Positions 42,833 to 52,339 are shown, counted from the stretch's first letter. The stretch is 64,000 nt of DNA from Pedobacter terrae (GCF_900100705.1 NZ_FNCH01000024.1:1-64000), one strand, 5' to 3'. Notes: a model not told the origin generated them from the letters alone. Numbers and translations are program-made.

Positions 42833-44003
42833 AGTACAGGAACTGGCCGCTCACATTTTTAAAGATGTAGTAGGTTATCGTCAACATATTCATGCCAATC
42901 CCGAATTGTCTTTCAAAGAATTCGAAACTTCACTGTTTATCAAGGATAAATTAAAAAAATGGGGGATTGAATATACCGACTGTGCCAATACGGGTGTGGT
43001 GGGTTTAATTAAGGGCAACAAGCCGTCCGATAAAGTTATTGCTCTACGTGCTGATATGGATGCATTACCCATTCATGAAGCTAACGACAAGCCCTATCGT
43101 TCCAAAAATCATGGTGTAATGCATGCCTGCGGACATGATGTGCATACCTCTTCACTTTTAGGAACAGCTTATATCCTAAATCAAATGAAAGATGATTTCG
43201 GTGGAACCATTAAACTGATTTTTCAGCCTGCTGAAGAACTTTTACCAGGTGGAGCAAGTATTATGATTAAAGAAGGTGTACTTGAAAATCCAAAACCGCA
43301 TCATATTGTTGGCCAGCATGTAATGCCCTTAATTGATGCCGGTAAAGTAGGTTTCCGTTCGGGTATTTACATGGCCTCTACAGACGAACTTTATGTTACC
43401 GTAACCGGAAAAGGCGGTCATGGTGCACAACCTCATCAAAATATTGATCCTGTTGTAATTGCTTCACATATCATTATTGCATTGCAGCAGATTGTAAGTC
43501 GCAATGCAGATCCGCGTATTCCATCGGTTCTGTCTTTTGGTAAAGTAACGGCCAACGGTGCAACCAATATTATCCCTAACGAGGTAAAAATTGAAGGTAC
43601 ATTTAGAACCTTAGATGAAAACTGGCGAGACGAAGCACACAAACGCATGAAAAAAATGGCAGAAGGTATTGCCGAAAGTATGGGCGGAAGCTGCGATTTT
43701 GATATCCACCGAGGATATCCATTTTTAATCAACGAAGAAAAACTAACCGCAAATGCAAGAGGCTTTGCAGAAGATTTTTTAGGTAAAGAAAACGTGGTTG
43801 ATTTAGATATTTGGATGGCTGCCGAAGATTTTTCTTTCTACTCGCAGGTAACAGATGCCTGTTTTTATCGTTTAGGTACTGGTAACGTAGCAAAAGATAC
43901 GCAATACTCGGTGCATACGCCAAGATTTGATGTCGATGAAGATGCTTTGAAAATATCAACCGGATTAATGGCTTATATTGCTTTAAAACAATTAGGTAAT
44001 TAA
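42819..44003 (+). CDS. M20 family metallopeptidase / amidohydrolase
   Basis: A 394-residue cytosolic enzyme of the IAA-amino acid hydrolase/hippurate hydrolase group. Metal-binding text: ALRADMDALPIHE, HACGHDVHTSSLLGTAY, IFQPAEELLPGGAS and VGQHVMPLI, and WMAAEDFSFYSQ near the end. The dimerisation domain is at about residues 185-300 (VTVTGKGGHGAQPHQNIDPV). It removes an N-acyl group from an amino acid or similar amide; the substrate is not predictable. Overlaps the SPOR gene. Confidence 0.94.
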   Translation: MIKNKVQELAAHIFKDVVGYRQHIHANPELSFKEFETSLFIKDKLKKWGIEYTDCANTGVVGLIKGNKPSDKVIALRADMDALPIHEANDKPYRSKNHGVMHACGHDVHTSSLLGTAYILNQMKDDFGGTIKLIFQPAEELLPGGASIMIKEGVLENPKPHHIVGQHVMPLIDAGKVGFRSGIYMASTDELYVTVTGKGGHGAQPHQNIDPVVIASHIIIALQQIVSRNADPRIPSVLSFGKVTANGATNIIPNEVKIEGTFRTLDENWRDEAHKRMKKMAEGIAESMGGSCDFDIHRGYPFLINEEKLTANARGFAEDFLGKENVVDLDIWMAAEDFSFYSQVTDACFYRLGTGNVAKDTQYSVHTPRFDVDEDALKISTGLMAYIALKQLGN

Positions 44004-44121
44004 GAGGGAAGATGTAAATAGGTAAGATGGGTGACGGAGACGTTACAATTTCATCATCTATCTTCTATCATCCGTTTTACGTTCTCCAACTTAAATCATC
44101 CATTACACATATCCATCTTAA

Positions 44122-45063
44122 ATGAAAAAAATATTTCTGCTTTTATTATTAATTCCATTCTTTCGTCAAGGTTTTACGCAAGAAATCAACCGCTTTAATC
44201 CGGATACCATTAAAACGATTGTACTCGATTCTGCTGTAAATATTAAGGCCGAAAAGTTGAATGTAGAAACGTTTATCAGAAAGGTGATGTATGATACTTC
44301 CTTTTATCAGTCGTTTAGAGATATGAAACGTTATACTTTCATTGCCGAAAACAGGATTTACAGCTACGATAAAAAGAATAAGGTGGATGGAAAAATTTAT
44401 CGCAAAATTCGCCATAACAATAGTGGTCCATATAAAATGGAGTATCTGGTAAAACAAGATACCGGAAAAATTTATAAAAGAAACGGAAAATACCAGTTGT
44501 ATACTGTAGAAATGTTCGATTATATTTTTATGAACGCTTATAATACTGATTTTGTACCTAATGCACCCAAACCTGATGGGAAAGGCGGAACAAATGAAAG
44601 TTATAAGGATAAGCTTAAAACGTTAATCTTTAATCCTGGCCGTCCGGTAAAAGTGCCTTTTATTGGAAATAAAACTGAAATATTCTCGGCCAATATGCGC
44701 CAGTATTATGATTATGGCTTTACCAGCGGTACTTATCTTGATTCTATCCCCGTGTACCGTTTTAAGGTTTCCGTTAAGCCTGATTTAAGCAGCTGGACAA
44801 AAGATGGTATCATGATCAAAGAACTGGTTACGATTTTTGACAAGCGGAATTTCAATATCCTTGGCCGTTATGTCGACATGAAATACAGCAATATGTTGTT
44901 TGATTTTGATGTGCAGATGAATATAGAAATGGGTTATTTCGGAGACGATAAATTACCGACCAAAATTACTTATCAGGGTAACTGGGATTATCCTTTCAAG
45001 AAGGAGGAAAGAGCAAGTTTTCTAATCGTACATAAAGATTATAAATTGGAAAAAGCTAAGTAA
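44122..45063 (+). CDS. Hypothetical exported protein
   Basis: A 313-residue protein with a signal peptide (MKKIFLLLLLIPFFRQGFTQ). The mature part is rich in Tyr, Lys and Asp with alternating beta segments: YTFIAENRIYSYDKKNK, YLVKQDTGKIYKRNGKYQLY, YYDYGFTSGTYLDSIPVYRF and IFDKRNFNILGRYVDMKYSN. It may resemble outer-membrane-protein-associated periplasmic proteins of Bacteroidota, but I cannot assign a family. Stands 119 bases after the M20 peptidase gene. Confidence 0.7.
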   Translation: MKKIFLLLLLIPFFRQGFTQEINRFNPDTIKTIVLDSAVNIKAEKLNVETFIRKVMYDTSFYQSFRDMKRYTFIAENRIYSYDKKNKVDGKIYRKIRHNNSGPYKMEYLVKQDTGKIYKRNGKYQLYTVEMFDYIFMNAYNTDFVPNAPKPDGKGGTNESYKDKLKTLIFNPGRPVKVPFIGNKTEIFSANMRQYYDYGFTSGTYLDSIPVYRFKVSVKPDLSSWTKDGIMIKELVTIFDKRNFNILGRYVDMKYSNMLFDFDVQMNIEMGYFGDDKLPTKITYQGNWDYPFKKEERASFLIVHKDYKLEKAK

Positions 45064-45284
45064 TCACTTAAGATAAGCTATTTAAGATATCGAACTCAGG
45101 ATCTTTCCAATTGTAGGATTTAGGAAACAGGTTCCACCACTTGTTTAAAATCGAGCGTTACTCCGACGGGAGCGCAGTCCCGAATATTCCAGAGAGAAAT
45201 CTTTGAACTATGTTTATAAAAAATCCTTAGATTTATTTTCTTTGATCAAAATAACACAGCTTAAAATAACCTAACCAATTATAC

Positions 45285-45947
45285 ATGATGAAAACAGTTA
45301 TAAAAACGAGTATTTTACTAAGCTTTTGCTTAATTGCATTAACCTCAATGACATTTAAACCCAAACGGATTATCTTTTTTGGTGATTCCATTACCCAACA
45401 GGGTGTTTCAAAAAACGGATATGTAACCCTGATCAAAAAATCGCTCGATTCTACTAAATACGATATCATTGGCGCAGGTATTGGTGGTAATAAGGTTTAT
45501 GATCTTTACCTGCGTTTAGAAGATGATGTATTAAACAAGAAGCCAGATTTAGTGGTGATTTATGTGGGCATTAATGATGTGTGGCATAAACAATCATCTC
45601 ATACCGGAACCGATTATGATAAATATTTAAAGTTTTATCAGGCTTTAATTAATAAAATTCAGGGTGTGGGCAGTAAAGTAGTATTGGTTACCCCATCGGT
45701 TGTTGGCGAGAAAAAAGATGGTACCAATGAGTTAGATGCCGATCTGAATAAATATGCAGAGGGAATTAGAGCGCTGGCGGCAAAAAACAATCTTCCTGTA
45801 TGCGATTTAAGGAAGATTTTTTCGGAATATGAAGCAAAAAATAATCCGGAGGATAAGGAAAAAGGTATTTTAACCGTTGATCGGGTACACTTAAACGAAA
45901 CGGGAAATAAATTGGTGGCTGATCAGCTATTGCCTTTGGTTAAATAA
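45285..45947 (+). CDS. SGNH/GDSL-type hydrolase
   Basis: A 220-residue exported hydrolase. An N-terminal hydrophobic signal (ILLSFCLIALTSMTF) is followed by block I FFGDSITQQG (nucleophile Ser), block II IGAGIGGNKVYDL, block III YVGINDVWHK and block V VDRVHLNETGNK with the catalytic Asp and His. It is an esterase or acetylhydrolase acting on carbohydrate or lipid esters outside the cytoplasm. Single gene. A second ATG is the next codon. Confidence 0.92.
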   Translation: MMKTVIKTSILLSFCLIALTSMTFKPKRIIFFGDSITQQGVSKNGYVTLIKKSLDSTKYDIIGAGIGGNKVYDLYLRLEDDVLNKKPDLVVIYVGINDVWHKQSSHTGTDYDKYLKFYQALINKIQGVGSKVVLVTPSVVGEKKDGTNELDADLNKYAEGIRALAAKNNLPVCDLRKIFSEYEAKNNPEDKEKGILTVDRVHLNETGNKLVADQLLPLVK

Positions 45948-45955
45948 TAGGTTTT

Positions 45956-46024
45956 AAACCGCAAAGTTCGCTAAGTATTCCGCAAAGCACACAAAGAAAT
46001 TTTCTCTGTTATCTTTGTGGTTAA
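45956..46024. repeat. ACCGCAAAG-type inverted repeat element
   Basis: AAACCGCAAAGTTCGC at the left is inverted as ATCTTTGTGGTTAAA at the right, with CCGCAAAGCACACAAAG inside. It is the second member of the family at 16308. Confidence 0.65.
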
Positions 46025-46083
46025 ACAAGCCGATTCTTCATTGCGAACCGAATAAATATATTTTACATTAAAAGAAAGGTAAA

Positions 46084-46106
46084 AGCCCCTTAAGGGGTTT
46101 GGGGTT
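46084..46106. repeat. CCCCTTAAGGGG-type arm before dnaG
   Basis: AGCCCCTTAAGGGGTTTGGG then GTT. It ends directly at the dnaG ATG, as the 36034 element does at the Smr gene. Confidence 0.7.
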
Positions 46107-48086
46107 ATGATAAACCGCGAAACGATAGATAAGATAATGGATACCGCCCGTATTGAGGAGGTAGTTGGGGATTTTGTGCACTTAAAAAAACGCGGAACCA
46201 GTTTAATTGGTAATTGCCCTTTCCATGGCGAAAAAACGCCTTCCTTCCACGTATCCGTAACCAAAGGGATTTACAAATGTTTTGGCTGCGGTAAAGGAGG
46301 CGATTCAGTGCGCTTTATTATGGATCATGAAAAATATTCATATCCGGAAGCACTTAAGTTTTTAGCCAATAAATACAACATAGAAGTAGAGGAGGCCGAA
46401 CTTTCGCCCGAGGCTGCCGAAGCACAGAGTGCCAAAGAAAGCCTTTACATCGTATCGCAATATGCTGCTACCTTCTTCGTTAAACAGCTTTGGGAAACAG
46501 ACGAGGGTAGGGGTATAGGTCTGAGTTATTTTAAAGAACGCGGTTTTAGAGAAGATATTCTAAAAAAATTCGAGGTTGGTTATTCTCCCGATGTTTGGGA
46601 TGCGATGACACAAAGCGCAACTAATGCGGGGCATAAATTAGAATTTTTAGAAGCCACCGGCTTATCAATCAAAAATGATAATGGGAAAATTTACGACCGT
46701 TTTCGCGGACGTGTGATGTTTCCCATTCACAATTTTACCGGTCGGATTATTGGTTTTGGAGGCAGGACCTTAAAAACAGATAAAAATGTACCTAAATATG
46801 TAAATTCTCCTGAAAGCGAAATTTACCACAAGTCGAACGTGCTTTATGGCTTGTTTCATGCCAAAAAAGCCATCCGCGATTTAGATAACTGCTATCTGGC
46901 CGAAGGTTATGCTGATGTACTTTCCGTCCATCAGGCTGGCATAGAAAACGTAGTGGCTTCTTCAGGTACTTCGTTAACGGTAGAGCAAATTAAACTAATC
47001 GGACGGTTTACCCAGAATATTACCATTCTTTTTGATGGCGATGCTGCTGGTATTAAAGCTTCTCTCCGTGGTTTGGATATGATTTTGGAAGAAGGTCTGA
47101 ACGTGAAAATTGTTTCCTTCCCCGATGGTCACGACCCTGATTCTTATATGCATCATGTGGGAGCTGGCGCATTTAAAACCTACCTGGAGCAGAATAGAAA
47201 AGATTTTATTCTTTACAAAGCAAATGTACTGCTTAAGGATGCCGGTAATGATCCGATCAAACGTGCAGGTATTATCCGGGATATTGTAGAGAGTATTGCT
47301 AAAATTCCTGATCCGATTAAAGCTTCGGTTTTTATCCGGGAGTGTAGCAGCCTGCTCGAAATTGAAGAGCATATTCTACTGAGCGAACTCAATAAAATGC
47401 GTTCGGCAAAGCTCAAAAAGAGTTTTGATAATAACCAGCGGGCAACCCCTTCCTCAAATCCGAAACCATACAATTCAGGCCCGCCAGAACCGCTTGGTCC
47501 ACCAGATGATTTATGGGATGATAGTGCCGGCCCAATGGGTTACGAACAGCCTGTAGAGGAAAATGAGCATCAGGAAAAGGAAATTGTACGTTTATTATTG
47601 GCCTATGGACACGAATTTGTTAACTGGGATAAAATTGATGATATGTACATTGGCCCATTTATCATGCAGAATCTGAGTGATGTAGAATTTGATGACCCGC
47701 TTTGTAAGAGAATTATTGATTATTATAAATCTGAAATTGACAACGGCAGATTACCAACTTCGAACCACTTTGTTAAACATGAAGACCGGGACATTGCCGA
47801 TCTTGCCATTACGCTTTCTACCTCTGAATACGCGCTAAGTGAAAACTGGTTGAATAAACATCTTATCTATGTTAAAGATGAATCAATGAATTTAAAGGCA
47901 ACCATTTTAGGCGGCATTTTTCACCTTAAAAAACGTAAAGTTGAAAAAATATTGATGAACCTGTTAAAAGAGATAAAGGAAGAAAAGAACGAAGATAACC
48001 AAATGATCTTAATGCAACGTTATGGCGTGATTAAAGGTGTAGAAAGGGAAATTTCGAAATTTTTGGGTTCTGTTATTGTTAAATAA
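46107..48086 (+). CDS. dnaG: DNA primase
   Basis: A 659-residue primase. The N-terminal CHC2 zinc finger is NCPFHGEKTPSFHVS (Cys37, His40) and KCFGCGKGGD (Cys58, Cys61). The core follows at about residues 115-335 with the Toprim motifs YLAEGYADVLSVHQAG and ILFDGDAAGIKASLRGLD. A Pro-rich linker near residue 450-480 joins the C-terminal helicase-binding domain. It makes RNA primers for replication. The ATG directly follows a palindromic repeat. Confidence 0.97.
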   Translation: MINRETIDKIMDTARIEEVVGDFVHLKKRGTSLIGNCPFHGEKTPSFHVSVTKGIYKCFGCGKGGDSVRFIMDHEKYSYPEALKFLANKYNIEVEEAELSPEAAEAQSAKESLYIVSQYAATFFVKQLWETDEGRGIGLSYFKERGFREDILKKFEVGYSPDVWDAMTQSATNAGHKLEFLEATGLSIKNDNGKIYDRFRGRVMFPIHNFTGRIIGFGGRTLKTDKNVPKYVNSPESEIYHKSNVLYGLFHAKKAIRDLDNCYLAEGYADVLSVHQAGIENVVASSGTSLTVEQIKLIGRFTQNITILFDGDAAGIKASLRGLDMILEEGLNVKIVSFPDGHDPDSYMHHVGAGAFKTYLEQNRKDFILYKANVLLKDAGNDPIKRAGIIRDIVESIAKIPDPIKASVFIRECSSLLEIEEHILLSELNKMRSAKLKKSFDNNQRATPSSNPKPYNSGPPEPLGPPDDLWDDSAGPMGYEQPVEENEHQEKEIVRLLLAYGHEFVNWDKIDDMYIGPFIMQNLSDVEFDDPLCKRIIDYYKSEIDNGRLPTSNHFVKHEDRDIADLAITLSTSEYALSENWLNKHLIYVKDESMNLKATILGGIFHLKKRKVEKILMNLLKEIKEEKNEDNQMILMQRYGVIKGVEREISKFLGSVIVK

Positions 48087-48118
48087 ATTAAACTTCACTC
48101 GAAGAAATTAACAATATT

Positions 48119-48263
48119 CGTCGCCCTGATCCGATAGCTATCGGATTTATTTCAGGGTCTTTATAGCGGGAAAGATGCTGACCACGTAGTAGCTACAAGA
48201 CAATTGAAATCACTAGCTACTTGTAAAATAAATCCGATAGCTATCGGATCAGCATGACGATTT
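48119..48263. repeat. Compound element with two ATCCGATAGCTATCGGAT palindromes
   Basis: The perfect 18-base palindrome ATCCGATAGCTATCGGAT occurs at 48129-48146 and at 48232-48249, flanked by CGTCGCCCTG at the left and CAGCATGACGA at the right, inverted with each other imperfectly. An additional copy is at 49843. Confidence 0.8.
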
Positions 48264-48323
48264 GCTTAAAAAGGACTATAAATTCAATAATTAAAACACT
48301 CACTCATTCAATAATCACAAAGG

Positions 48324-48689
48324 ATGGCGTTTCACAACGATTTAGGCAGAGCAGGTGAACGGATTGCGAAGCAATACCTGGAGGATAAGGGATATGAGGT
48401 TTTAGATGAAAACTGGACTCACGGTAAGGCTGAGGTAGATTTAATTGTATATAAAAATGGTATTATGGTTTTTGTTGAAGTTAAGTCCCGCAGTTCGGTT
48501 GCTTTTGGCGAGCCAGAAGAATTTGTGCAAAAATCAAAACAAATTCAGATGGAATTGGCAGCTAATGCCTATATTGAAATCATGAATCATCAAAATGATA
48601 TCCGTTTTGATATTATTGCGATTACCTTTACCAAAAATAAAACTTATAATTTAAACCATATAGAAGATGCGTTTTGGCCTGAAGATTAA
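48324..48689 (+). CDS. YraN family nuclease-like protein
   Basis: A 121-residue UPF0102 protein. GRAGERIAKQYLEDKGYEVL, then EVDLIVYKNGIMVFVEVKSR, gives the Glu, Asp and Glu-x-Lys of a Holliday-junction-resolvase-like fold. Cellular role not established. Its last 23 bases overlap the next gene. Confidence 0.92.
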   Translation: MAFHNDLGRAGERIAKQYLEDKGYEVLDENWTHGKAEVDLIVYKNGIMVFVEVKSRSSVAFGEPEEFVQKSKQIQMELAANAYIEIMNHQNDIRFDIIAITFTKNKTYNLNHIEDAFWPED

Positions 48690-49749
48690 ACATATTAAAA
48701 AATTCATATTTATCGGAACAGCACTTACATTTGTAACTGCATGTAAAGAAATTACTACCACAACCTATCGTAACTTTGTTTCTCCCTTAACTGGTCTTAA
48801 TGTACCATCAGGAAATGAATTTGATGTGAAAGTGCAGTTCGGCGACGATCAAAAGGTAGATTCAGTAGTATATTTAATCGACACGATCAAAGTTGCTTCA
48901 AAAACCGATACTTTGGCGCTTAAACTTAAAACCGAAGGTCTAAAGCTTGGTAATCACCTGTTAACTGCAAAAGTATTTGGTGAAGGAAAATCAGAAGATA
49001 TCACTTCAAATATTAATGTATTGGCAGCTCAGGCGCCTACAGAATATACCTATAAGGTAATTAAGAGCTTGCCTCATGATACTGCTTCGTATGTAGAGGG
49101 TTTAGAATATCATGACGGCTTCTTTTACGAAAGTGCCGGTGATTATGGTCATTCGAGCCTACGAAAGGTAGACCCGGCAACAGGAAAAATTCTTCAAAAA
49201 GCAGATTTAGATAAGCAATATTTTGGCGAAGGCATGACCGTAATCGGAAATAAAATTATTCAATTAACGTATCGCGAAAAAGTAGGTTTTGTTTACGATA
49301 AAGCTACTTTCAAAAAAATATCAGAATTTTCTTATACCACTGGAAGAGAAGGCTGGGGTTTGGCTTTTGATGGAGAAAAAGTGTTGAATACCGATGGTTC
49401 AAACACGATCTTTTTTCTGAATAAGGATACTTATCAAAAAATTGGTTCGATCGATGTTTTTGATAATAAGGGGCCGATCCAAAATCTGAATGAACTTGAA
49501 GTGATTGATGGTAAAATTTATGCAAACGTCTATACTACGAATGAGATCATGATCATTAATCCACAAACGGGAGCTGTTGAAAGTAAGATCGATTTGTCAG
49601 GACTGTTGCCAGCAGATTATTTCAAAACTGAAGATGAAAAAGCCAATAATGTATTAAACGGAATTGCGTACGATAAGGCTGGTAAAAGGCTTTTTGTAGC
49701 CGGCAAGAAATGGCCGCATATATTTCAGATCGAGTTGGTGAAGAAATAA
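48667..49749 (+). CDS. Glutaminyl-peptide cyclotransferase, lipoprotein
   Basis: A 360-residue protein. A signal with lipobox (IGTALTFVTACKE, Cys26) is followed by an Ig-like segment (about residues 35-120). The C-terminal beta-propeller is of the plant-type glutaminyl cyclase: YVEGLEYHDGFFYESAGDYG, GEGMTVIGNKIIQLTYR, then WGLAFDGEKVLNTDGS and ELEVIDGKIYANVYTTNEIM. It forms N-terminal pyroglutamate on exported peptides or proteins. It overlaps yraN. Confidence 0.9.
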   Translation: MRFGLKIKHIKKFIFIGTALTFVTACKEITTTTYRNFVSPLTGLNVPSGNEFDVKVQFGDDQKVDSVVYLIDTIKVASKTDTLALKLKTEGLKLGNHLLTAKVFGEGKSEDITSNINVLAAQAPTEYTYKVIKSLPHDTASYVEGLEYHDGFFYESAGDYGHSSLRKVDPATGKILQKADLDKQYFGEGMTVIGNKIIQLTYREKVGFVYDKATFKKISEFSYTTGREGWGLAFDGEKVLNTDGSNTIFFLNKDTYQKIGSIDVFDNKGPIQNLNELEVIDGKIYANVYTTNEIMIINPQTGAVESKIDLSGLLPADYFKTEDEKANNVLNGIAYDKAGKRLFVAGKKWPHIFQIELVKK

Positions 49750-49842
49750 CTATTTCAATCATATCTCACTTGAGCTTATCGAAATACCTTAAATAAGTCG
49801 TTCGACAGGCTACAATTGACAGAATCCAGTAGTGCGGTCTTC

Positions 49843-49903
49843 ATCCGATAGCTATCGGATCTCGCGCATGCGGGAATCTTAATGCAAGCGCTTTAAGATT
49901 CCC
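49843..49903. repeat. ATCCGATAGCTATCGGAT palindrome plus GGGAATCTTAA hairpin
   Basis: The 18-base palindrome (49843-49860) is followed by GGGAATCTTAA/TTAAGATTCCC, an 11-bp perfect stem (49872-49903). A half palindrome ATCCGATAG lies at 49953-49961, directly before the DUF4251 gene end. All are in the gap between convergent genes. Confidence 0.75.
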
Positions 49904-49965
49904 AATCAAGTGGGGAATGACGATTCTCAAGGAATATTACCTAATAGAATTTATCCGATAGACTC

Positions 49966-50496
49966 TTAATCCTTTTTCTTAGGCTCTTCTAAATATCCAT
50001 TAAAAATAATGGGCTGTTTATTTATACTGCTGGCCGTTAACGAAGCATAACCGTTGGTTGAAATGTTTATCGTGAACCGATAATTTTCTCTTATCACATC
50101 TTTTGTTTCAATTTGGATGGTGTACATTCCTTTTTTATTCTTCGATTCCTTGTAGGCGAACTTTTTCGAAGTAAATTTAATTCCCCCTTGTGTCGGATCC
50201 ATCGGAGCAGAAAAAGATCTTCCAAAATAAGGTAGATAAGCCACAATACTGTCTTTGGTAACCTTTACATCATATTGCGAGCCGGTTAGGTTTATCGAAG
50301 AGCCTGCCTGACTGCCTGGCATCGCTGCCAGTATTCTGTTAATATCATTGTTGGCCATTGGAGTAGCTGTATTGGCCACAAAAGTATAGTTTTTGTCCGC
50401 TACAATTTTTATGGTGGTTTCCTTATCGGTTTGGGCAGAAGATTGAAATCCGATTGAAAGGAATGTAAGGCTCAATATTAAATTTAAGTATTTCAT
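49966..50496 (-). CDS. DUF4251 domain-containing protein
   Basis: A 176-residue exported protein (signal MKYLNLILSLTFLSIGFQSS, ending SAQ). The domain shows KNYTFVANTATPM, YDVKVTKDSIVAYLPYFGRS, then the GGIKFTSKKFAYKESKNKKG segment and NYRFTINISTNGYASLTASS. The fold is beta-rich; the role is unknown. Bacteroidota genomes carry many copies. Confidence 0.9.
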   Translation of the reverse strand: MKYLNLILSLTFLSIGFQSSAQTDKETTIKIVADKNYTFVANTATPMANNDINRILAAMPGSQAGSSINLTGSQYDVKVTKDSIVAYLPYFGRSFSAPMDPTQGGIKFTSKKFAYKESKNKKGMYTIQIETKDVIRENYRFTINISTNGYASLTASSINKQPIIFNGYLEEPKKKD

Positions 50497-50603
50497 AATG
50501 TGTGTTTTAAATGTGTAACAATTTAAAGATGCACAGATTTGAAAGATTCCATAATAGTGCCAAAAATGAAACGTAACGTAAATAAAACGTTTTTTGTTTT
50601 TAA

Positions 50604-51224
50604 TTAAGGGTTTATCTTTTCCGAATAACCCGATTTGTATAATGGATTATTTTTCTCCGTTTCGGAAGCGCCCATGGCTGTGAATTTATACTTGCCTGCA
50701 GATAGGTTATTCAGTTCTATTTCACCATTTTCATTTGTAATTAAGGTGATTAAATTTCCGCCAGGATTTTTACCACCTTTAATAACTATTCCTCCAATTG
50801 GTGATCCTGCTACCCGTGATTTGGGATTGGTGGAAGGGACCAAAATGATAAATTTATAATTCCCGGAGCCGGCATTGTTAAATTCTATCTCGCCATTTTG
50901 GTTGGTTACCAGCGTAACCATATTGCCTCCAGGATTCTTGTCCGCTTTTACTACAATTCCGCCAATAGGTTGTCCGGACACAAAACTCACCTCTCCAGTA
51001 GTTACATCTAGTTTGCCTTTGATGGATTTCATGATACAGGGGAAATGTGATTCCGGATAATTTAGTTTGCAATAATCACAGTAATGCCCTTCAGGTGCCT
51101 GCTTCCTTAATTGTTGCGTATTTGTTTCTTTGGTTGCCGGTTGTATAGCAGTTCCTTTAACTTGAGCCAGAATAGTTAATGAAATAAATAGTGGAAAGAT
51201 TGCTAAAGCAGCTCCTTTTTTCAT
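50604..51224 (-). CDS. Exported protein with duplicated Gly-rich repeat
   Basis: A 206-residue protein with a signal peptide (ALAIFPLFISLTILAQ). After it a cysteine cluster YCDYCKLNYPESHFPC appears. Two tandem repeats follow, IGGIVVKADKNPGGNMVTLV and IGGIVIKGGKNPGGNLITLI, each with TNxNGEIExNN and a KFxxx strand, about 60 residues apart. They resemble carboxypeptidase-regulatory/Cna-B-like folds. Not assigned to a family. Confidence 0.75.
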   Translation of the reverse strand: MKKGAALAIFPLFISLTILAQVKGTAIQPATKETNTQQLRKQAPEGHYCDYCKLNYPESHFPCIMKSIKGKLDVTTGEVSFVSGQPIGGIVVKADKNPGGNMVTLVTNQNGEIEFNNAGSGNYKFIILVPSTNPKSRVAGSPIGGIVIKGGKNPGGNLITLITNENGEIELNNLSAGKYKFTAMGASETEKNNPLYKSGYSEKINP

Positions 51225-51302
51225 AAAATTTGGTTAGAAAAGTAAAATTAATCAAAAAATATGGTTCTGACCAGTATTGGCCTGTTTTGACATTGGTGTC
51301 AG

Positions 51303-51644
51303 TTATTTCTTTTTTGATGCTTTTGCAAAGGGGTTAAAGTCGAGGGCAAGTTTAACCCAGAAATCAAGTTCATCATTTCTGACTAAAACATCTTCTGATA
51401 CCGAAATATAACCCTTCATCGGTCTGCCACCCATGATCATTTGGTGCCATCCATCTTTATGAGATAAGTTTTCTAAAGTATTTGGATCAAGTCTTACCAT
51501 CATACTTTCTCTGGAAATACCAATACACATTTTACCGTTCACCATAAACACCAATCCTGAGAACATTAATTTTTCATCCACGTCAGGTAAATGCATTAAT
51601 CGTTCGGCCACACGGAGGGCCAGGGTTTCGTTATATGTTCTCAT
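51303..51644 (-). CDS. TfoX N-terminal domain protein
   Basis: A 113-residue cytosolic protein. Family text: VDEKLMFSGLVFMVNGKMCI and KDGWHQMIMGGRPMKGYISV, then a C-terminal helix. The TfoX/Sxy N-domain is associated with competence regulation in gammaproteobacteria; here the role is unknown. It lies divergent from rnhB. Confidence 0.85.
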   Translation of the reverse strand: MRTYNETLALRVAERLMHLPDVDEKLMFSGLVFMVNGKMCIGISRESMMVRLDPNTLENLSHKDGWHQMIMGGRPMKGYISVSEDVLVRNDELDFWVKLALDFNPFAKASKKK

Positions 51645-51718
51645 AGGTTATACTACGGCATTGGATAAACAGAAACAATTTAATCTTTAACTTTCCATTC
51701 GCAAAAAAATAAATTAAT

Positions 51719-51726
51719 TAAATTTG
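51719..51726 (+). promoter_or_regulatory. Candidate -7 box of rnhB
   Basis: TAAATTTG matches TAnnTTTG, only 4 bases before the rnhB ATG. It suggests an almost leaderless message. Confidence 0.4.
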
Positions 51727-51730
51727 CAAC

Positions 51731-52339
51731 ATGTTGTTAAACTGCTATCAGGAAGAATTATTAGAAGCCGGGTGTGATGAAGCGGGAAGAGGTTGTCTTG
51801 CCGGGCCTGTTTTTGCAGCGGCAGTAATATTGCCCAAAGGTTTTGTACTCGAGGGCTTAAACGATTCCAAACAACTCTCTCATGAGCAAAGAGCGTTGTT
51901 AAGACCAATTATTGAACAAGAGGCTCTTGCCTGGGCGGTAGCCTCTTGCGATCACGAAGAAATCGATCGCATTAATATTTTAAATGCCTCATTTTTGGCT
52001 ATGCACAGAGCCATTGAAAAATTACAAACACAGCCGCAATACCTGGTTATTGATGGAAACCGTTTTAAAACCTATCCTCAGATTCCACATAGTTGTATTG
52101 TAAAAGGCGACGGTAAATACCTCAACATTGCAGCAGCTTCCATATTAGCGAAAACGCATCGTGATGAATATATGACCAACCTACATATAGGTTATCCTCA
52201 TTACAATTGGCAGCAGAATAAAGGATACCCAACCATTGCACACCGTAAAGCTGTACTCGAAATAGGCTTATCGCCTTTTCACCGCAAAACTTTTAATGTG
52301 AGCGCACCTCAATTAGAACTGTTTTCAAAAAACGCCTAA
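51731..52339 (+). CDS. rnhB: Ribonuclease HII
   Basis: A 202-residue enzyme that removes ribonucleotides and RNA from DNA hybrids. Catalytic acids: Asp16 and Glu17 in CDEAGRGCLAGPVFAAAV and Asp108 in LVIDGN, and the CIVKGDGKYLNIAAASILAK block adds a fourth. Its stop lies 22 bases before the glycosyltransferase start. Confidence 0.96.
   Translation: MLLNCYQEELLEAGCDEAGRGCLAGPVFAAAVILPKGFVLEGLNDSKQLSHEQRALLRPIIEQEALAWAVASCDHEEIDRINILNASFLAMHRAIEKLQTQPQYLVIDGNRFKTYPQIPHSCIVKGDGKYLNIAAASILAKTHRDEYMTNLHIGYPHYNWQQNKGYPTIAHRKAVLEIGLSPFHRKTFNVSAPQLELFSKNA

Noticed and set aside
48119..49961. Possible CRISPR array from repeated palindromes
   Set aside because: Only three full copies, irregular spacing of about 100 and 1600 bases, no cas gene, and copies lie in separate gene gaps.
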